Shown here one piece after another: positions 35,079 through 44,278 of a stretch of 64,000 nt of DNA. Position 1 is the first letter of the stretch. The number at the start of each line of letters is the position of its first letter. The stretch covers positions 427,369 to 491,368 of the forward strand of contig NZ_KZ819022.1 of the NCBI RefSeq assembly GCF_003115845.1, written 5' to 3'. The translations under genes were made by a program, and so were the position numbers. Source of the DNA: Brenneria roseae subsp. roseae (GTDB lineage: Bacteria; Pseudomonadota; Gammaproteobacteria; Enterobacterales; Enterobacteriaceae). Below the pieces are notes generated by a model. The model worked only from the letters and a program-made list of their open reading frames with translations. It ran no database searches and was not told where the DNA came from.

Positions 35079-36698
35079 ATGCAAAAATCAATAAAAGCAT
35101 CCCAAAAAATAAAGACATGTACAAACGGAAAAAAAAGTTATAAGAAAATCATCCTACTCTCTGCCGGTATAGGCCTGGTTTCGCTATCCGCGACAGGATA
35201 TGCTGCCGAAAATAAAACCTGTGAGGATCTGGTAAAGTCTGGATTTCCTGATGCAAAGATAATTTCAGTTCAGACTATCGAAGCCGGAAAATTTAAAATC
35301 CCTGATAGTCCTGGGCCGATGGTTGAATTACAGAAACTTTCAGGAATCAATGCCGAGGGACAGGCACAGCTTGGGCCGAATCCGGCTTTCTGCCGTGTTA
35401 AAGCAAATATGAAACCCGCCATAAACTCTGATATTAATATTGAAGTTTGGTTGCCATTGAAAGAATGGAACGGCAAATTGTTGAGTGCCGGAAACTTCAG
35501 CTGGGGCGGCTATTTTATGTATCCGGTCATGATGAGTGGTCTTGAAAAAGGCTATGCCACAGCCAGTACTGACACGGGACATGATGATGATAACCCGGAA
35601 CAAACTGGTGGCAAATTCATTCCCGGACACCCAGAAAAACTTATAGATTATGCCTACCGGGCACACCATTTGATGGCCGTCAATGCCAAAGAAATCATCC
35701 GTTCATTCTATGGCAGGTTGCCCGATAAGTCTTATTGGCTTGGATGTTCTCTTGGTGGGATCGAGGGATTAATCGAAGCCCAGAATTATCCGGAAGATTA
35801 TGATGGTATGGTTATTGGCGCACCGCCAAACCCGTTGTTGAATTTTAATGCAGCACAGCTCTGGCCTATGTGGCTTATTAATCAGAACCCGGCAATGAAA
35901 ATGTCCAAAGAGAAATTTGAACTAGTGCATAATGCAGTACTGAAGCAGTGTGCCACTCCAACAGGACAAAAACAGGGATTTGTGGAAGAACCGGATAAGT
36001 GTACATTTGAACCCAAACAACTATTGTGTAAGGCAGAAGACAATAATAATTGTCTGACTAAAGATCAGATTGCCTTTATGGAAAATATGTATAGAGGCCC
36101 AGTGAACCCCCGCACCGGTGAGGTTATATTTAAAGGACCTGCGAAGGGAAGTGAGCTTGAGTTTATGAGTTTCGCTCAGTCTCCAAACAAACGTGCGCTT
36201 GACCTTTTCAAATACGCAGTATATGAGGATGAAAACTGGGACTGGAGAACTCTGGACTGGGATAAGGGGATTGAATTCGCAAAAAACAAATTAAATGGCA
36301 AACTCCGGGCTGGGACTGATTTAAAGGGATTTTTTGACCGTGGAGGGAAGATGATTATGTTCATTGGATGGAATGATTACCATAATCCCCTAGACCTTAT
36401 CGATTATTATAAACAAATGTTAAAAACCTCCGTACCATCTTCAGCCGATCCGGCCAGATTATTCATCTCTCCTGGGATGGCCCACTGTCAGGGCGGAGAT
36501 GGTTGCGATACCTTCAATAAAATTGGAGCGCTTGATAAATGGGTTGAACAAGGCATTGCACCTGAACGTCTTGATGCATCACGAGTGGTAGACGGAAAAA
36601 TTGTCAGAACACGACCGCTGTGCGCATGGCCTAAAGTCGCGGTATACAGTGGCCAGGGAAATGAAAATGAAGCAGCAAGTTATAAATGCGTTAACTAG
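35079..36698 (+). CDS. tannase/feruloyl esterase-family exported esterase
   Basis: A 539-residue protein of the tannase family. The signal peptide has a long basic start (MQKSIKASQKIKTCTNGKKS) and a hydrophobic core ending near ATGYAAEN. The catalytic serine lies in YWLGCSLGGIEGL and the histidine in SPGMAHCQGG, so the cysteine-serine and histidine-cysteine pairs of the tannase CS-D-HC motif are present; an aspartate is in GWNDYHNPLDLIDYY. Such enzymes cleave gallate or ferulate esters of plant phenolics outside the cytoplasm. I choose the ATG at 35079, preceded by GGAGG. Low GC compared with neighbours suggests transfer. Confidence 0.88.
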   Translation: MQKSIKASQKIKTCTNGKKSYKKIILLSAGIGLVSLSATGYAAENKTCEDLVKSGFPDAKIISVQTIEAGKFKIPDSPGPMVELQKLSGINAEGQAQLGPNPAFCRVKANMKPAINSDINIEVWLPLKEWNGKLLSAGNFSWGGYFMYPVMMSGLEKGYATASTDTGHDDDNPEQTGGKFIPGHPEKLIDYAYRAHHLMAVNAKEIIRSFYGRLPDKSYWLGCSLGGIEGLIEAQNYPEDYDGMVIGAPPNPLLNFNAAQLWPMWLINQNPAMKMSKEKFELVHNAVLKQCATPTGQKQGFVEEPDKCTFEPKQLLCKAEDNNNCLTKDQIAFMENMYRGPVNPRTGEVIFKGPAKGSELEFMSFAQSPNKRALDLFKYAVYEDENWDWRTLDWDKGIEFAKNKLNGKLRAGTDLKGFFDRGGKMIMFIGWNDYHNPLDLIDYYKQMLKTSVPSSADPARLFISPGMAHCQGGDGCDTFNKIGALDKWVEQGIAPERLDASRVVDGKIVRTRPLCAWPKVAVYSGQGNENEAASYKCVN

Positions 36699-36711
36699 CC
36701 GTTAGGATAAA

Positions 36712-36751
36712 TACTGATACGGTATAGATAGCACCTTATACCGTATCAGTA
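36712..36751. terminator. 15-bp perfect hairpin between convergent tannase and tetR genes
   Basis: TACTGATACGGTATA (36712-36726) and its exact complement (36737-36751) flank a 10-base loop. It is followed by ACGTTTTCC on the plus strand and TTTATCC on the minus strand. It probably terminates both convergent genes. Confidence 0.75.
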
Positions 36752-36774
36752 ACGTTTTCCCAGATTAAAATAGC

Positions 36775-37434
36775 TTATGAGGCAGGAACTGAAACATTGT
36801 GATTTATCCCTTTTAAAAATATCAATAAAGCTTTTGCGATATGTTTTTTTCTGGTAATCAAATCATCGTGACCACTACGCGGCGGCGTTAATGCTCCGAA
36901 AACGATATTCATCAGCATGCCTGCGTAGATATTTAAATCGTCCTGCTCATGAATACTTATTTTTCCCGCTTGAACCTGCCGCTCAATCCACTGTATTAAT
37001 TGTTCGCGAGGATTGAAAACTCCGCGAGAGTAGAGCCGACTGGTCATCTCCGGGGATTCAGCTGACTCTCTTCTGAAATATTGTAAAAATAGGATTCTCT
37101 GTGCTTCCTCTTCACTATCCAGATCAAGTCTGAATATCTTTACCAGCGTATCAAATATAGGTAAATCTTCATCATCAGGTCGGGGAAGGTCGACTAAATA
37201 TTTTTTATTTTTTTCCATCACAGCATAATAAATGTCATCTTTAGTTTTAAAAGAATCGTAAATCGCGCGCTTGGAGACCATTGCCTTAGATGCGATCATC
37301 GTTGTTGTTGTACGATTAATACCATGTTCGATAAAAAGTTTTTCGGCTGATTCCAAAATAGCAGATCTCCGAATTTTTTCTTTATCATTTTTAATTTTAT
37401 TTTTTTCTGAAATATTCATCTGAATGTCTTTCAT
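36775..37434 (-). CDS. TetR-family regulator of the tannase/porin locus
   Basis: The 219-residue product has a lysine-rich N-terminal tail and a TetR DNA-binding domain (ILESAEKLFIEHGINRTTTTMIASKAMVSKRAIYDSFKTKDDIYY), followed by an all-helical TetR_C-like domain (LFLQYFRRESAESPEMTSRLYSRG). It is convergent with the tannase and divergent from the porin. The GGTAC-N6-GTACC palindromes upstream of it and of the tannase are the obvious candidates for its binding sites. A plant phenolic acid could be the inducer; this is inference. Confidence 0.87.
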   Translation of the reverse strand: MKDIQMNISEKNKIKNDKEKIRRSAILESAEKLFIEHGINRTTTTMIASKAMVSKRAIYDSFKTKDDIYYAVMEKNKKYLVDLPRPDDEDLPIFDTLVKIFRLDLDSEEEAQRILFLQYFRRESAESPEMTSRLYSRGVFNPREQLIQWIERQVQAGKISIHEQDDLNIYAGMLMNIVFGALTPPRSGHDDLITRKKHIAKALLIFLKGINHNVSVPAS

Positions 37435-37508
37435 AATGTGATCTCCTTCTTAATTACCTCATTTTTCGCTTAAATGATTTGACAAAAAACCATCAAAAAA
37501 CAAAAATG

Positions 37509-37524
37509 GGTACTAATTAGTACC
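37509..37524. promoter_or_regulatory. perfect GGTAC-N6-GTACC operator in the tetR-porin gap
   Basis: GGTACTAATTAGTACC is a perfect 16-bp palindrome 75 bases upstream of the TetR-family start and 280 bases upstream of the porin. A TTGACA box lies just to its left. It matches the interrupted palindrome at 35009-35024 in both arms. Confidence 0.7.
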
Positions 37525-37734
37525 GTCCTGTCACAAGGCCCTTCATCCGTTGTTACAGGATATTATTATTTCGTATTGACCAGGGAAACTATAAGAAAAG
37601 ATGTCACCTAATCAACCAATATTTTCTTAAAATCGTCTGGCATCCATTTTGTCAGTCAATTCCAGTTTTCAGATGAGGTAACAATATAGATACGAAACCG
37701 ACTTCTTGATTATACAATTTAACTTAGCGGAATT

Positions 37735-37757
37735 CCAGTGGAAACGCTTCCATCTGG
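37735..37757 (+). promoter_or_regulatory. LacI/GalR-type operator-like palindrome upstream of the porin gene
   Basis: CCAG-TGGAA-ACGC-TTCCA-TCTGG is a nested inverted repeat with the central CG typical of LacI/GalR-family operators, 50 bases before the porin start. No LacI-family gene is in the window, so the regulator would be encoded elsewhere. Confidence 0.45.
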
Positions 37758-37805
37758 ATTAATCATCTTATTATCTTTAAAAATTAATAATAACGGATCT
37801 AGTTT

Positions 37806-38927
37806 ATGGAAAAATCAAAAATGCGAGCTCCTCTGCTGTTAGCTTTTCTATGTTCTAGTGCCTGTTTTGCGGGTGTTACGTTCGACACACCTCAGGGGAA
37901 ACTGAGCATCGGAGGTAACTTTGAGTTTAACATCGACGCCGCGCATATCAATAAAGATACTACCTCAGGGGTTGATGCTTACAATAACAGTGGGCGCGTT
38001 GAATTAAATATTAATGGTGAACATGAGCTTGAAGATGGCTATTATGGCGCGTTCAGTTTAAATCCTGGATGGCAAATATATGGTGACTCAATTAATGATC
38101 AGTGGATGGGAGTTGGTAAGAAAAATGACTGGTTTTTAAAACTAGGGCATTATCTGGCTTATGATGTCGCCCCTGTCGGTACCGCACCTGGAGATGACAC
38201 CTGGGTTGGTGGATATGAGATGTATACCGTGAACGACGCACGAGGACGTTCAAATAACATGGTAACGCTCAGTAAAGATGTCAATCAGGCCTATTATGAA
38301 CTGACATTTGTTTATGAAGATGATTTCAGCGACCATCAGAGCACACTTACCACTATGCCAGGTCAGGCAGTTTCAGGAAACTATCTGTATGATGGTTCTG
38401 GAATAACAATCAACAAAAAAAGAGATCCGTTAGTAGCCCGCCCGGTAGCTGCATATAATGGAAAATTATTACAGGCTGCTGTCGGAGGCGAATTTAGTAT
38501 GGTAACCGATGCCTATGAAACTAATGAAGGCGTTCCATTATCTAAAAGGAACGGGGTTGGTGGTTATGTATCCACCAATTTAACTGATGACTTAAGTGGT
38601 TTAGTGAGGGTTGCATATCTTGATGGTGTTGCTCATACACAATACACGCTCGGCGCCGGACTAAAATATAAAAATATTTATCTTGGTTATTTATATGGAC
38701 ATGAAAATGTAGAGAAGAGTGATGTGCTGGGTATTGCAAATAACATGCAGGCAGATGCTCATGAAGTTTATATCTCCAGCGTATGGAAAGACCTTCTGGG
38801 TTTAAGCAATGTGGAGTTTCATGCGGGGGGGTATTGGTCTCAGGTTCTTGCTAATGATTCGCAGAGCAGCCCTCTCGCCAAGCCAACCGATTTCGGAACC
38901 CGAGTAAGGATTAAATACTGGTTCTAA
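37806..38927 (+). CDS. outer-membrane porin-like beta-barrel protein
   Basis: A 373-residue protein with signal peptide ending near SSACFAG, alternating hydrophobic/polar strands throughout, and a terminal aromatic RVRIKYWF typical of outer-membrane barrel proteins. It resembles carbohydrate-type or substrate-specific porins more than OmpF/OmpC, but I do not recognise the exact family. It lies divergent from the TetR gene and 33 bases upstream of the ceramidase-like gene, presumably in one operon. It may admit the product or substrate of the tannase or of the ceramidase-like enzyme. Confidence 0.75.
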   Translation: MEKSKMRAPLLLAFLCSSACFAGVTFDTPQGKLSIGGNFEFNIDAAHINKDTTSGVDAYNNSGRVELNINGEHELEDGYYGAFSLNPGWQIYGDSINDQWMGVGKKNDWFLKLGHYLAYDVAPVGTAPGDDTWVGGYEMYTVNDARGRSNNMVTLSKDVNQAYYELTFVYEDDFSDHQSTLTTMPGQAVSGNYLYDGSGITINKKRDPLVARPVAAYNGKLLQAAVGGEFSMVTDAYETNEGVPLSKRNGVGGYVSTNLTDDLSGLVRVAYLDGVAHTQYTLGAGLKYKNIYLGYLYGHENVEKSDVLGIANNMQADAHEVYISSVWKDLLGLSNVEFHAGGYWSQVLANDSQSSPLAKPTDFGTRVRIKYWF

Positions 38928-38960
38928 TCTAATTATCAATATAAGTTTAAGGAACTTATT

Positions 38961-40283
38961 ATGCATGATATTACACAGGGTAAATTACCTATGGGAAAAA
39001 TATTGCTCCTCGCAACTGTACTCTATTCAGGTACGATAACATTCGTATCAGCGACCGAGGCAGGGATACTGAAGGTTGGTGTTGTTAAAACGGATATAAC
39101 ACCGCGAACCCTCACAGATATGAATCCTATGGGGGGTGATTTTAAAAAAGTCCATGACCCAATTAATATGCGCACACTTCTGGTTGAAAATGGCAAAAAT
39201 AAAGTTGCTATTATTTCCCTGGATGTAATTGAAGTCGGTGACATGGTTCCTGTTCGCAAACGCATCGAAAGGGAACTCCACATACCATTTTCAAATATAA
39301 TGATCGTTGCCACACACGATCACAGCGCTCCTCGTGTAGGTCATGTTTCTCCTGGCGCGTTAGCACACGAAGGTACCGAAACATCAAATACCTGGACCAA
39401 CTGGCTGTACGATCAGATGATTACCTCGCTTAAGCAGGCTCAGGAAAAGGCGGTACCGGCGCGTTTTGGTGTGGCAAAAGGTGATGTTGACGTCAATATC
39501 AACCGAGACGCATACTCCTCAGGGAAGTGGGATATTGGGTATAATGCCAAGGGGCCATCAGACAAAGGCATATGGGTTATGAAGTTTGAAAACCTTGCCG
39601 GTCAGCCGATTGCCATACTTTCAAACTATGCAGTGCATTCTGTGGTATCAATTGGGATTAAACAAGTCAGTGGGGATTTAGCTGGTTTTGCGTCTAACTA
39701 TGTTGAAAAACAGTTCGGTGATAGTGTGGTTTCTTTATTCACACTCAGTTCAGTTGCAGATCAAAACCCTCGCATTTTTAATCCGTCTCAAAAAGATACC
39801 AACCCAAATGATGCTGAATTTGCATGGCGGGCGATTGATGCGCAGGGCACAATGGTTGGAAATGAAATTGTAAGAGTGGCAAATAACATCCACGATATGA
39901 CCGGCGATGTCAAAATCGTCGCTCAGGAAAAAGTCGTCAGTTGTCCGGCGCAACAGGGTACAGATGTAATGTCAAACATGAATCAGAAAAAGGTGGATAA
40001 TGTCGATCTGAGACTTGGTTTGATTATGCTTAACAACACTGCGCTTACAGGAGTATCAGGAGAGGTTGTAACAAATATTGCGTATCACCTTGCAGAAAAA
40101 TCACCTTTAACAAATACGATTTTAGTATCAATAGCCAATGATCGTGTTGGTTATATCCCGGATGACGAAGCCTATGGACGGCCAATTTTTGCAGTAAAAG
40201 GAAGTCCTTTCGCACAGGGCTGTGCCGAAAACGCTATTGTGGATAATTTATCATCCATGATCAGCGCTACGATTAAAAAATAG
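38961..40283 (+). CDS. neutral/alkaline ceramidase-domain protein, exported
   Basis: The 440-residue protein has an N-terminal signal segment (MGKILLLATVLYSGTITFVSA, after a short leader) and the neutral ceramidase N-terminal domain: VGVVKTDITPR, the zinc-site motif VATHDHSAPRVGH and a second histidine region LSNYAVHSVVS. The family serine motif (GDVSPN in known ceramidases) is replaced by VADQNPRIF, so the nucleophilic serine may be missing and the reaction may differ. It also lacks the C-terminal domain of full-length enzymes. An AAGGAA site precedes the ATG. Low GC matches the tannase and porin genes. Confidence 0.75.
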   Translation: MHDITQGKLPMGKILLLATVLYSGTITFVSATEAGILKVGVVKTDITPRTLTDMNPMGGDFKKVHDPINMRTLLVENGKNKVAIISLDVIEVGDMVPVRKRIERELHIPFSNIMIVATHDHSAPRVGHVSPGALAHEGTETSNTWTNWLYDQMITSLKQAQEKAVPARFGVAKGDVDVNINRDAYSSGKWDIGYNAKGPSDKGIWVMKFENLAGQPIAILSNYAVHSVVSIGIKQVSGDLAGFASNYVEKQFGDSVVSLFTLSSVADQNPRIFNPSQKDTNPNDAEFAWRAIDAQGTMVGNEIVRVANNIHDMTGDVKIVAQEKVVSCPAQQGTDVMSNMNQKKVDNVDLRLGLIMLNNTALTGVSGEVVTNIAYHLAEKSPLTNTILVSIANDRVGYIPDDEAYGRPIFAVKGSPFAQGCAENAIVDNLSSMISATIKK

Positions 40284-40498
40284 TTTTCAGAACTTTGTAT
40301 AATTAAGTAGGGTAAGGGTTTCAGTTTTAAAGATCTTCGCTAAAAGGAAGTTAATACTGAGCCATTACCTTACTACTTTATATATGAAATACTCTTCTCG
40401 TATTACCTGGAGTATTTGTATGCGAAATGGCATTTTTACTTTTTATCAAATCATCGATTTTATCAGCTCGCGATTTTTCTGCTCGACGGGCAATCCGC

Positions 40499-41914
40499 TT
40501 AAGGAGCTAACGTCTCGGACGAAAAGCCGGTCAGTTCAGCGGCCGAAGCGTACGACACGGCGCCGTCCTCCTGCATTACTCTGGTAATCAGTTGTTCAAC
40601 CTCAACGCCATGCCCGGTCAAATTTCGTCGCGCCTTGGTAATAATCTCCGCGTCGGTCATCGGGCGTTCGGCGCTGCCCAGCGGTTTGTCGCGTTCCTGC
40701 ACTGCGCTTTCGCCGTGGCGATGCGTAACCACGACGCGGGCGCCGGGCTGGCGTGCCGAACTATGCATGCGCTGGACAAATTCGGGGGCGATAACGGCCG
40801 TCACTTTATCCGCCAGCGTCTGTAACGCCTCGCTTTGCATGCTCTTTTCCGTATACCAGTCGGCGCCGGGCGGCAGGCCGCCAGCTACCGCCGCCAGCGT
40901 CCACGGCAGGCTGAACTGTGCGTCGGTTGCCGTGCGAGGCCGGTAGTCCATCATATCGTCGACCAGCCGCGGGAAGGTCTGTACCTCAATGGCGCGGATA
41001 TCCGCCGCCTGCCAGCCGGTCTCCTGCATAATGCACTCCATGCATTCCAACGCGCAGGCCAGCCAGCGGCAGGCGGGATAGCGTTTAAAGCTGCCGTAAC
41101 CGGCGTACCAGTGGCTGCCGAGATTATCGGTCAGAATTTCTGGCGCGAAGCGGTCGGAGCCGATCATCCGCCAAAATCCCTGCTCGCCGTCGAGCACGTC
41201 AAGACCGCCGATCAGGCCCTGCTGCGCCATAATGACTGCTTGCACCGCCGCCTGCGCCGCTGGCGCCACGGCATCTTTGAGCGACAACAGCGGCCGCTGT
41301 CGCCAGTTGTACTGATGCAGGCTGGGCAGCGGCGTTAACACGGCGGCCAGACCAACGGCCTGATTCAATTGCTCCGGACTCAGGCCCAGTAGCCGACCGG
41401 CCACCAGCGCCGCGCCGATCGCCTGATGCTGCGCCACGCCGTACACCTGATTGAAGCGTTCAGCCGAGGGTTGGATGGCGTGGATGAGACGATTGTTCAC
41501 TTCGAAGCCGGCGGTCAGGGCGTTAATCAGCGCGTCCTGACTCACCGGCGCCGGGTGGAGATCAAGGGCGGCCATCGCGGCGGCGATAAGCGTTGCGCCG
41601 GGGTGACCGAGTCCTTTACCGTCGATCTCCACGCCGTCATCATGGTCCAGACCGTTAATGACGGCGGCGTTACCAAAGGCGGCCGCCAGCGGGCTGAAAC
41701 CTGACTCGCCGAAGACGGTGCAGTCGCCGTTTCCGCCGAATAGCCGGGCGGCATGGATAACCGGCCCGCTGACTTGGTGCCGACTGGCCGCCCAACCGCA
41801 GGCGAGGGCATCCAGCAAATGTAGTCGGACTTTGCGGCGGATGGCGTCAGGGATAGCCTGCGCAGATAAGGAGCCGGCAAAATTCACCAACTGGCGTGTT
41901 GCGGAGAGATTCAT
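40499..41914 (-). CDS. MmgE/PrpD-family protein
   Basis: The 471-residue product has the all-helical MmgE/PrpD N-terminal domain (HLLDALACGWAASRHQVSG, GLDHDDGVEIDGKGLGHPGA) and the smaller C-terminal domain (PACRWLACALECMECIM). Family members include 2-methylcitrate dehydratase, cis-aconitate decarboxylase and iminodisuccinate epimerase. The operon lacks methylcitrate-cycle genes but has a polar amino-acid ABC importer, so a dicarboxylic or amino-acid-derived substrate is more likely than methylcitrate. It is the last gene of the operon, six bases after the permease. Confidence 0.82.
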   Translation of the reverse strand: MNLSATRQLVNFAGSLSAQAIPDAIRRKVRLHLLDALACGWAASRHQVSGPVIHAARLFGGNGDCTVFGESGFSPLAAAFGNAAVINGLDHDDGVEIDGKGLGHPGATLIAAAMAALDLHPAPVSQDALINALTAGFEVNNRLIHAIQPSAERFNQVYGVAQHQAIGAALVAGRLLGLSPEQLNQAVGLAAVLTPLPSLHQYNWRQRPLLSLKDAVAPAAQAAVQAVIMAQQGLIGGLDVLDGEQGFWRMIGSDRFAPEILTDNLGSHWYAGYGSFKRYPACRWLACALECMECIMQETGWQAADIRAIEVQTFPRLVDDMMDYRPRTATDAQFSLPWTLAAVAGGLPPGADWYTEKSMQSEALQTLADKVTAVIAPEFVQRMHSSARQPGARVVVTHRHGESAVQERDKPLGSAERPMTDAEIITKARRNLTGHGVEVEQLITRVMQEDGAVSYASAAELTGFSSETLAP

Positions 41915-41920
41915 GATTAT

Positions 41921-42598
41921 TCAACGTTTAAAGTAGCGGGTGCGGATCCTGCGCTCGGCATAGCTTGCCAGCAGTGACAGCGGAAGAATGGTGACGACGA
42001 AAAACAGCGCCACAAAAGTCAGCGTTTCCAGCGGCCGGAAGGTGGCGGTACTCAGTCGCTGCCCCTGATAGAGGATCTCGCCAGTCGCGATATAGCTTGC
42101 CAGTACCGAGTTCTTTATCGACATCACGCACTGACTGACAAATGCAGGCAGGATGCGCAAAAAGGCCACCGGTGCGGTAATTCGAACCAACACTTTCAGC
42201 GGCGACATCCCGACCGACAGGCCCGCCTCAATAAGCCCGTGATCGACCGATTGCAGACCCGAGCGAAATATCTCGGCGAAAAACACGCTGCCATATAGCG
42301 AGATAGCCAGCACGCAGGTCAGATACGATGAGAGCGTCAGGCCGAACAGAATAGGCAGACAGTAGTAGGCCCAGACGATAAGCACCAGTGGCGGAATCGA
42401 ACGCACAATCTCAATCACCCCCTGGGTAGGCATGCGGATCGCCGCCCTGGACGAGCCGCGCAACGGCGCAAGCAGGGCGCCGCCAAGAATACTTAACGTG
42501 ACCGAGGCCAGAACGATTTTAAAGGTGGTGAATATCCCCTCCAGCAGAGCGTCGTGATATTGCCACAGTATTGAAAAATCCCAGTGATAAGCCGGCAT
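41921..42598 (-). CDS. polar amino-acid ABC transporter permease
   Basis: A 225-residue HisM/GlnP-type permease with about five membrane segments. The family loop is AGLSVGMSPLKVLVRITAPVA, and the MRS-like region SIPPLVLIVWAYYCLPILF and STATFRPLETLTFVALFF are typical. Only one permease gene is present, so it probably works as a homodimer. The start overlaps the ATPase stop by one base (TAATG). Confidence 0.88.
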   Translation of the reverse strand: MPAYHWDFSILWQYHDALLEGIFTTFKIVLASVTLSILGGALLAPLRGSSRAAIRMPTQGVIEIVRSIPPLVLIVWAYYCLPILFGLTLSSYLTCVLAISLYGSVFFAEIFRSGLQSVDHGLIEAGLSVGMSPLKVLVRITAPVAFLRILPAFVSQCVMSIKNSVLASYIATGEILYQGQRLSTATFRPLETLTFVALFFVVTILPLSLLASYAERRIRTRYFKR

Positions 42599-43389
42599 TA
42601 GCGCAGATCCTCCGCCGTCACGCCGGACAGCGCCATAAAGTGGCGTATAGGCGCATTGTACGGCCGAGACCAGATTTCACGCGGGGTCGCTTCTTCCACC
42701 AGCCTGCCGTTTTCCATCAACAGCAGACGGCTACATACTTGCAGGGCAAAACGCATTTCATGGGTAACGACCATCATGGTGGTGCCGCCGACCGCCAGTT
42801 CGGAGATAACCGCCAGCACTTCCCCGACGGACTCCGGATCGAGCGCCGAGGTGGGTTCGTCAAACAGGATCACACGTGGCTCCATCGCCAGCGCACGGGC
42901 GATGGATACTCTCTGCTGCTGTCCACCGGAAAGTTGAAGCGGAAAGTCGCCGGCTTTTTCTGCCAGCCCCATGCGCGTGAGCAGCGCCATCGCTTTCTCC
43001 GTTGCATCCTTGCGCGTCATGCCGAGTACCTGTGTCGGTCCTTCAATAATGTTTTGCAGCACGCTGCGATGTGGCCACAGATTAAAGTGCTGGAATACCA
43101 TGGCCATTGATGCGCGTTGACGCGCCAATGTGCGTTGTTTTACCGACTTTCTCTGCGCGCCGTAAAATCCTATCTCTTCCTCGCCCAGCCAAATGTGTCC
43201 GCTGTCCGGAGTCTCAAGCATATTCAGGCAGCGCAGCAAGGTGGATTTTCCCGCGCCGCTGCGGCCAATGATGCCTATCACCTCCGAGGGGCGAACCTCG
43301 AAGGAGACGTCATCAATGATTTTAGTACCCGAGAACGATTTGCCGAGTGCGTCAACTTTGAGTAGCGGTAATGAAGACGGTTGGCTCAT
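42598..43389 (-). CDS. polar amino-acid ABC transporter ATP-binding protein
   Basis: The 263-residue ATPase has Walker [10 protein letters not shown], signature LSGGQQQRVSIARALA and Walker B VILFDEPTSALDPESVGEV, with the H-loop VTHEMRFAL typical of the polar amino-acid uptake class. It overlaps both neighbours by a single base and so is translationally coupled within the operon. Confidence 0.9.
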   Translation of the reverse strand: MSQPSSLPLLKVDALGKSFSGTKIIDDVSFEVRPSEVIGIIGRSGAGKSTLLRCLNMLETPDSGHIWLGEEEIGFYGAQRKSVKQRTLARQRASMAMVFQHFNLWPHRSVLQNIIEGPTQVLGMTRKDATEKAMALLTRMGLAEKAGDFPLQLSGGQQQRVSIARALAMEPRVILFDEPTSALDPESVGEVLAVISELAVGGTTMMVVTHEMRFALQVCSRLLLMENGRLVEEATPREIWSRPYNAPIRHFMALSGVTAEDLR

Positions 43390-44183
43390 CAGGGGTGGTT
43401 CGCAGGGTGAGTGTATTTATGCCAGATATTTTTCAGCGTCCCGTCTTTATCCAGCTGCTCAAGCCGACCATCCAGCCACGCCTGTAGCTGCGGACGATCT
43501 TTACGCAGGCCCATATTGGTTGCCTGCTCTTTGACCGGCTGGGGGATTATCATCGTGCCCTGATGACGCTTCTGAATATATTGCGACATCTGTATATCGT
43601 TGGTGACGATGGCATCGGCGCGGCCGCTCTCCATCTGCAATTGCATGTTGTCGCTGTCGGGAACGATAATCCATTGTGCTTTGTCCAACTGCGGTTGCAG
43701 CAGTGTTACCGCCGCCGAGCCGTCAATCGCGGCGAGCCGGGTCTGTGGGTTATTTATTGTTGCCCAGGCCTCATACTTTTTGGCGTCTTTCTCCAGCGTC
43801 AGTACGCCCATCTGGTGAGAGCCCATCGGGCGGGTAAAATCGACGGCTTTGGCTCTTTCCGGAGTGTTATTAAAGCCGCCCAAAATATCGAAACGGTTGG
43901 ACTGCAAACCGGCCACGGCAGTGCCCCACTGGGTGTCGACGTATTCGATTTTTATATCGGTATCTTTAAATATCGCCTGTACGACGTCGGGCACCAGACC
44001 GGTCCACTGATTGGTCAGCAGATCTTTCTGATACCACGGTGGCGCGTTGACCGCACCGACGCGCACGACATGATCTGGCAAGATAGCATTGATATTGTCC
44101 TCGGCTTGCGCCGGAGCCTGAGTTAAGAAAATCCCTGGTATCAGCAACAATGCCGACATCAAACGTGATGCGAAAAATTTCAT
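43389..44183 (-). CDS. periplasmic amino-acid-binding protein of the ABC importer
   Basis: A 264-residue SBP_bac_3-type protein with signal peptide MKFFASRLMSALLLI and cleavage near PAQAED. Family blocks are VRVGAVNAPPWYQKD, WTGLVPDVVQAIFKD, FDILGGFNNTPERAKAVDFT and MGLRKDRPQLQAWLD. I choose the ATG at 44181-44183, which follows an AGGGGA ribosome site; a more upstream ATG at 44237 would add residues before the signal peptide. It is the first gene of the operon and divergent from the LysR gene. Confidence 0.9.
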   Translation of the reverse strand: MKFFASRLMSALLLIPGIFLTQAPAQAEDNINAILPDHVVRVGAVNAPPWYQKDLLTNQWTGLVPDVVQAIFKDTDIKIEYVDTQWGTAVAGLQSNRFDILGGFNNTPERAKAVDFTRPMGSHQMGVLTLEKDAKKYEAWATINNPQTRLAAIDGSAAVTLLQPQLDKAQWIIVPDSDNMQLQMESGRADAIVTNDIQMSQYIQKRHQGTMIIPQPVKEQATNMGLRKDRPQLQAWLDGRLEQLDKDGTLKNIWHKYTHPANHP

Positions 44184-44278
44184 TTTATTCCCCTGAGTGA
44201 ATATAATTACATATTCTATAACCCTGGAAGCATGCATTAAAAATGCATAATCCTGATATCGTTATCTGGAAAATGGCA

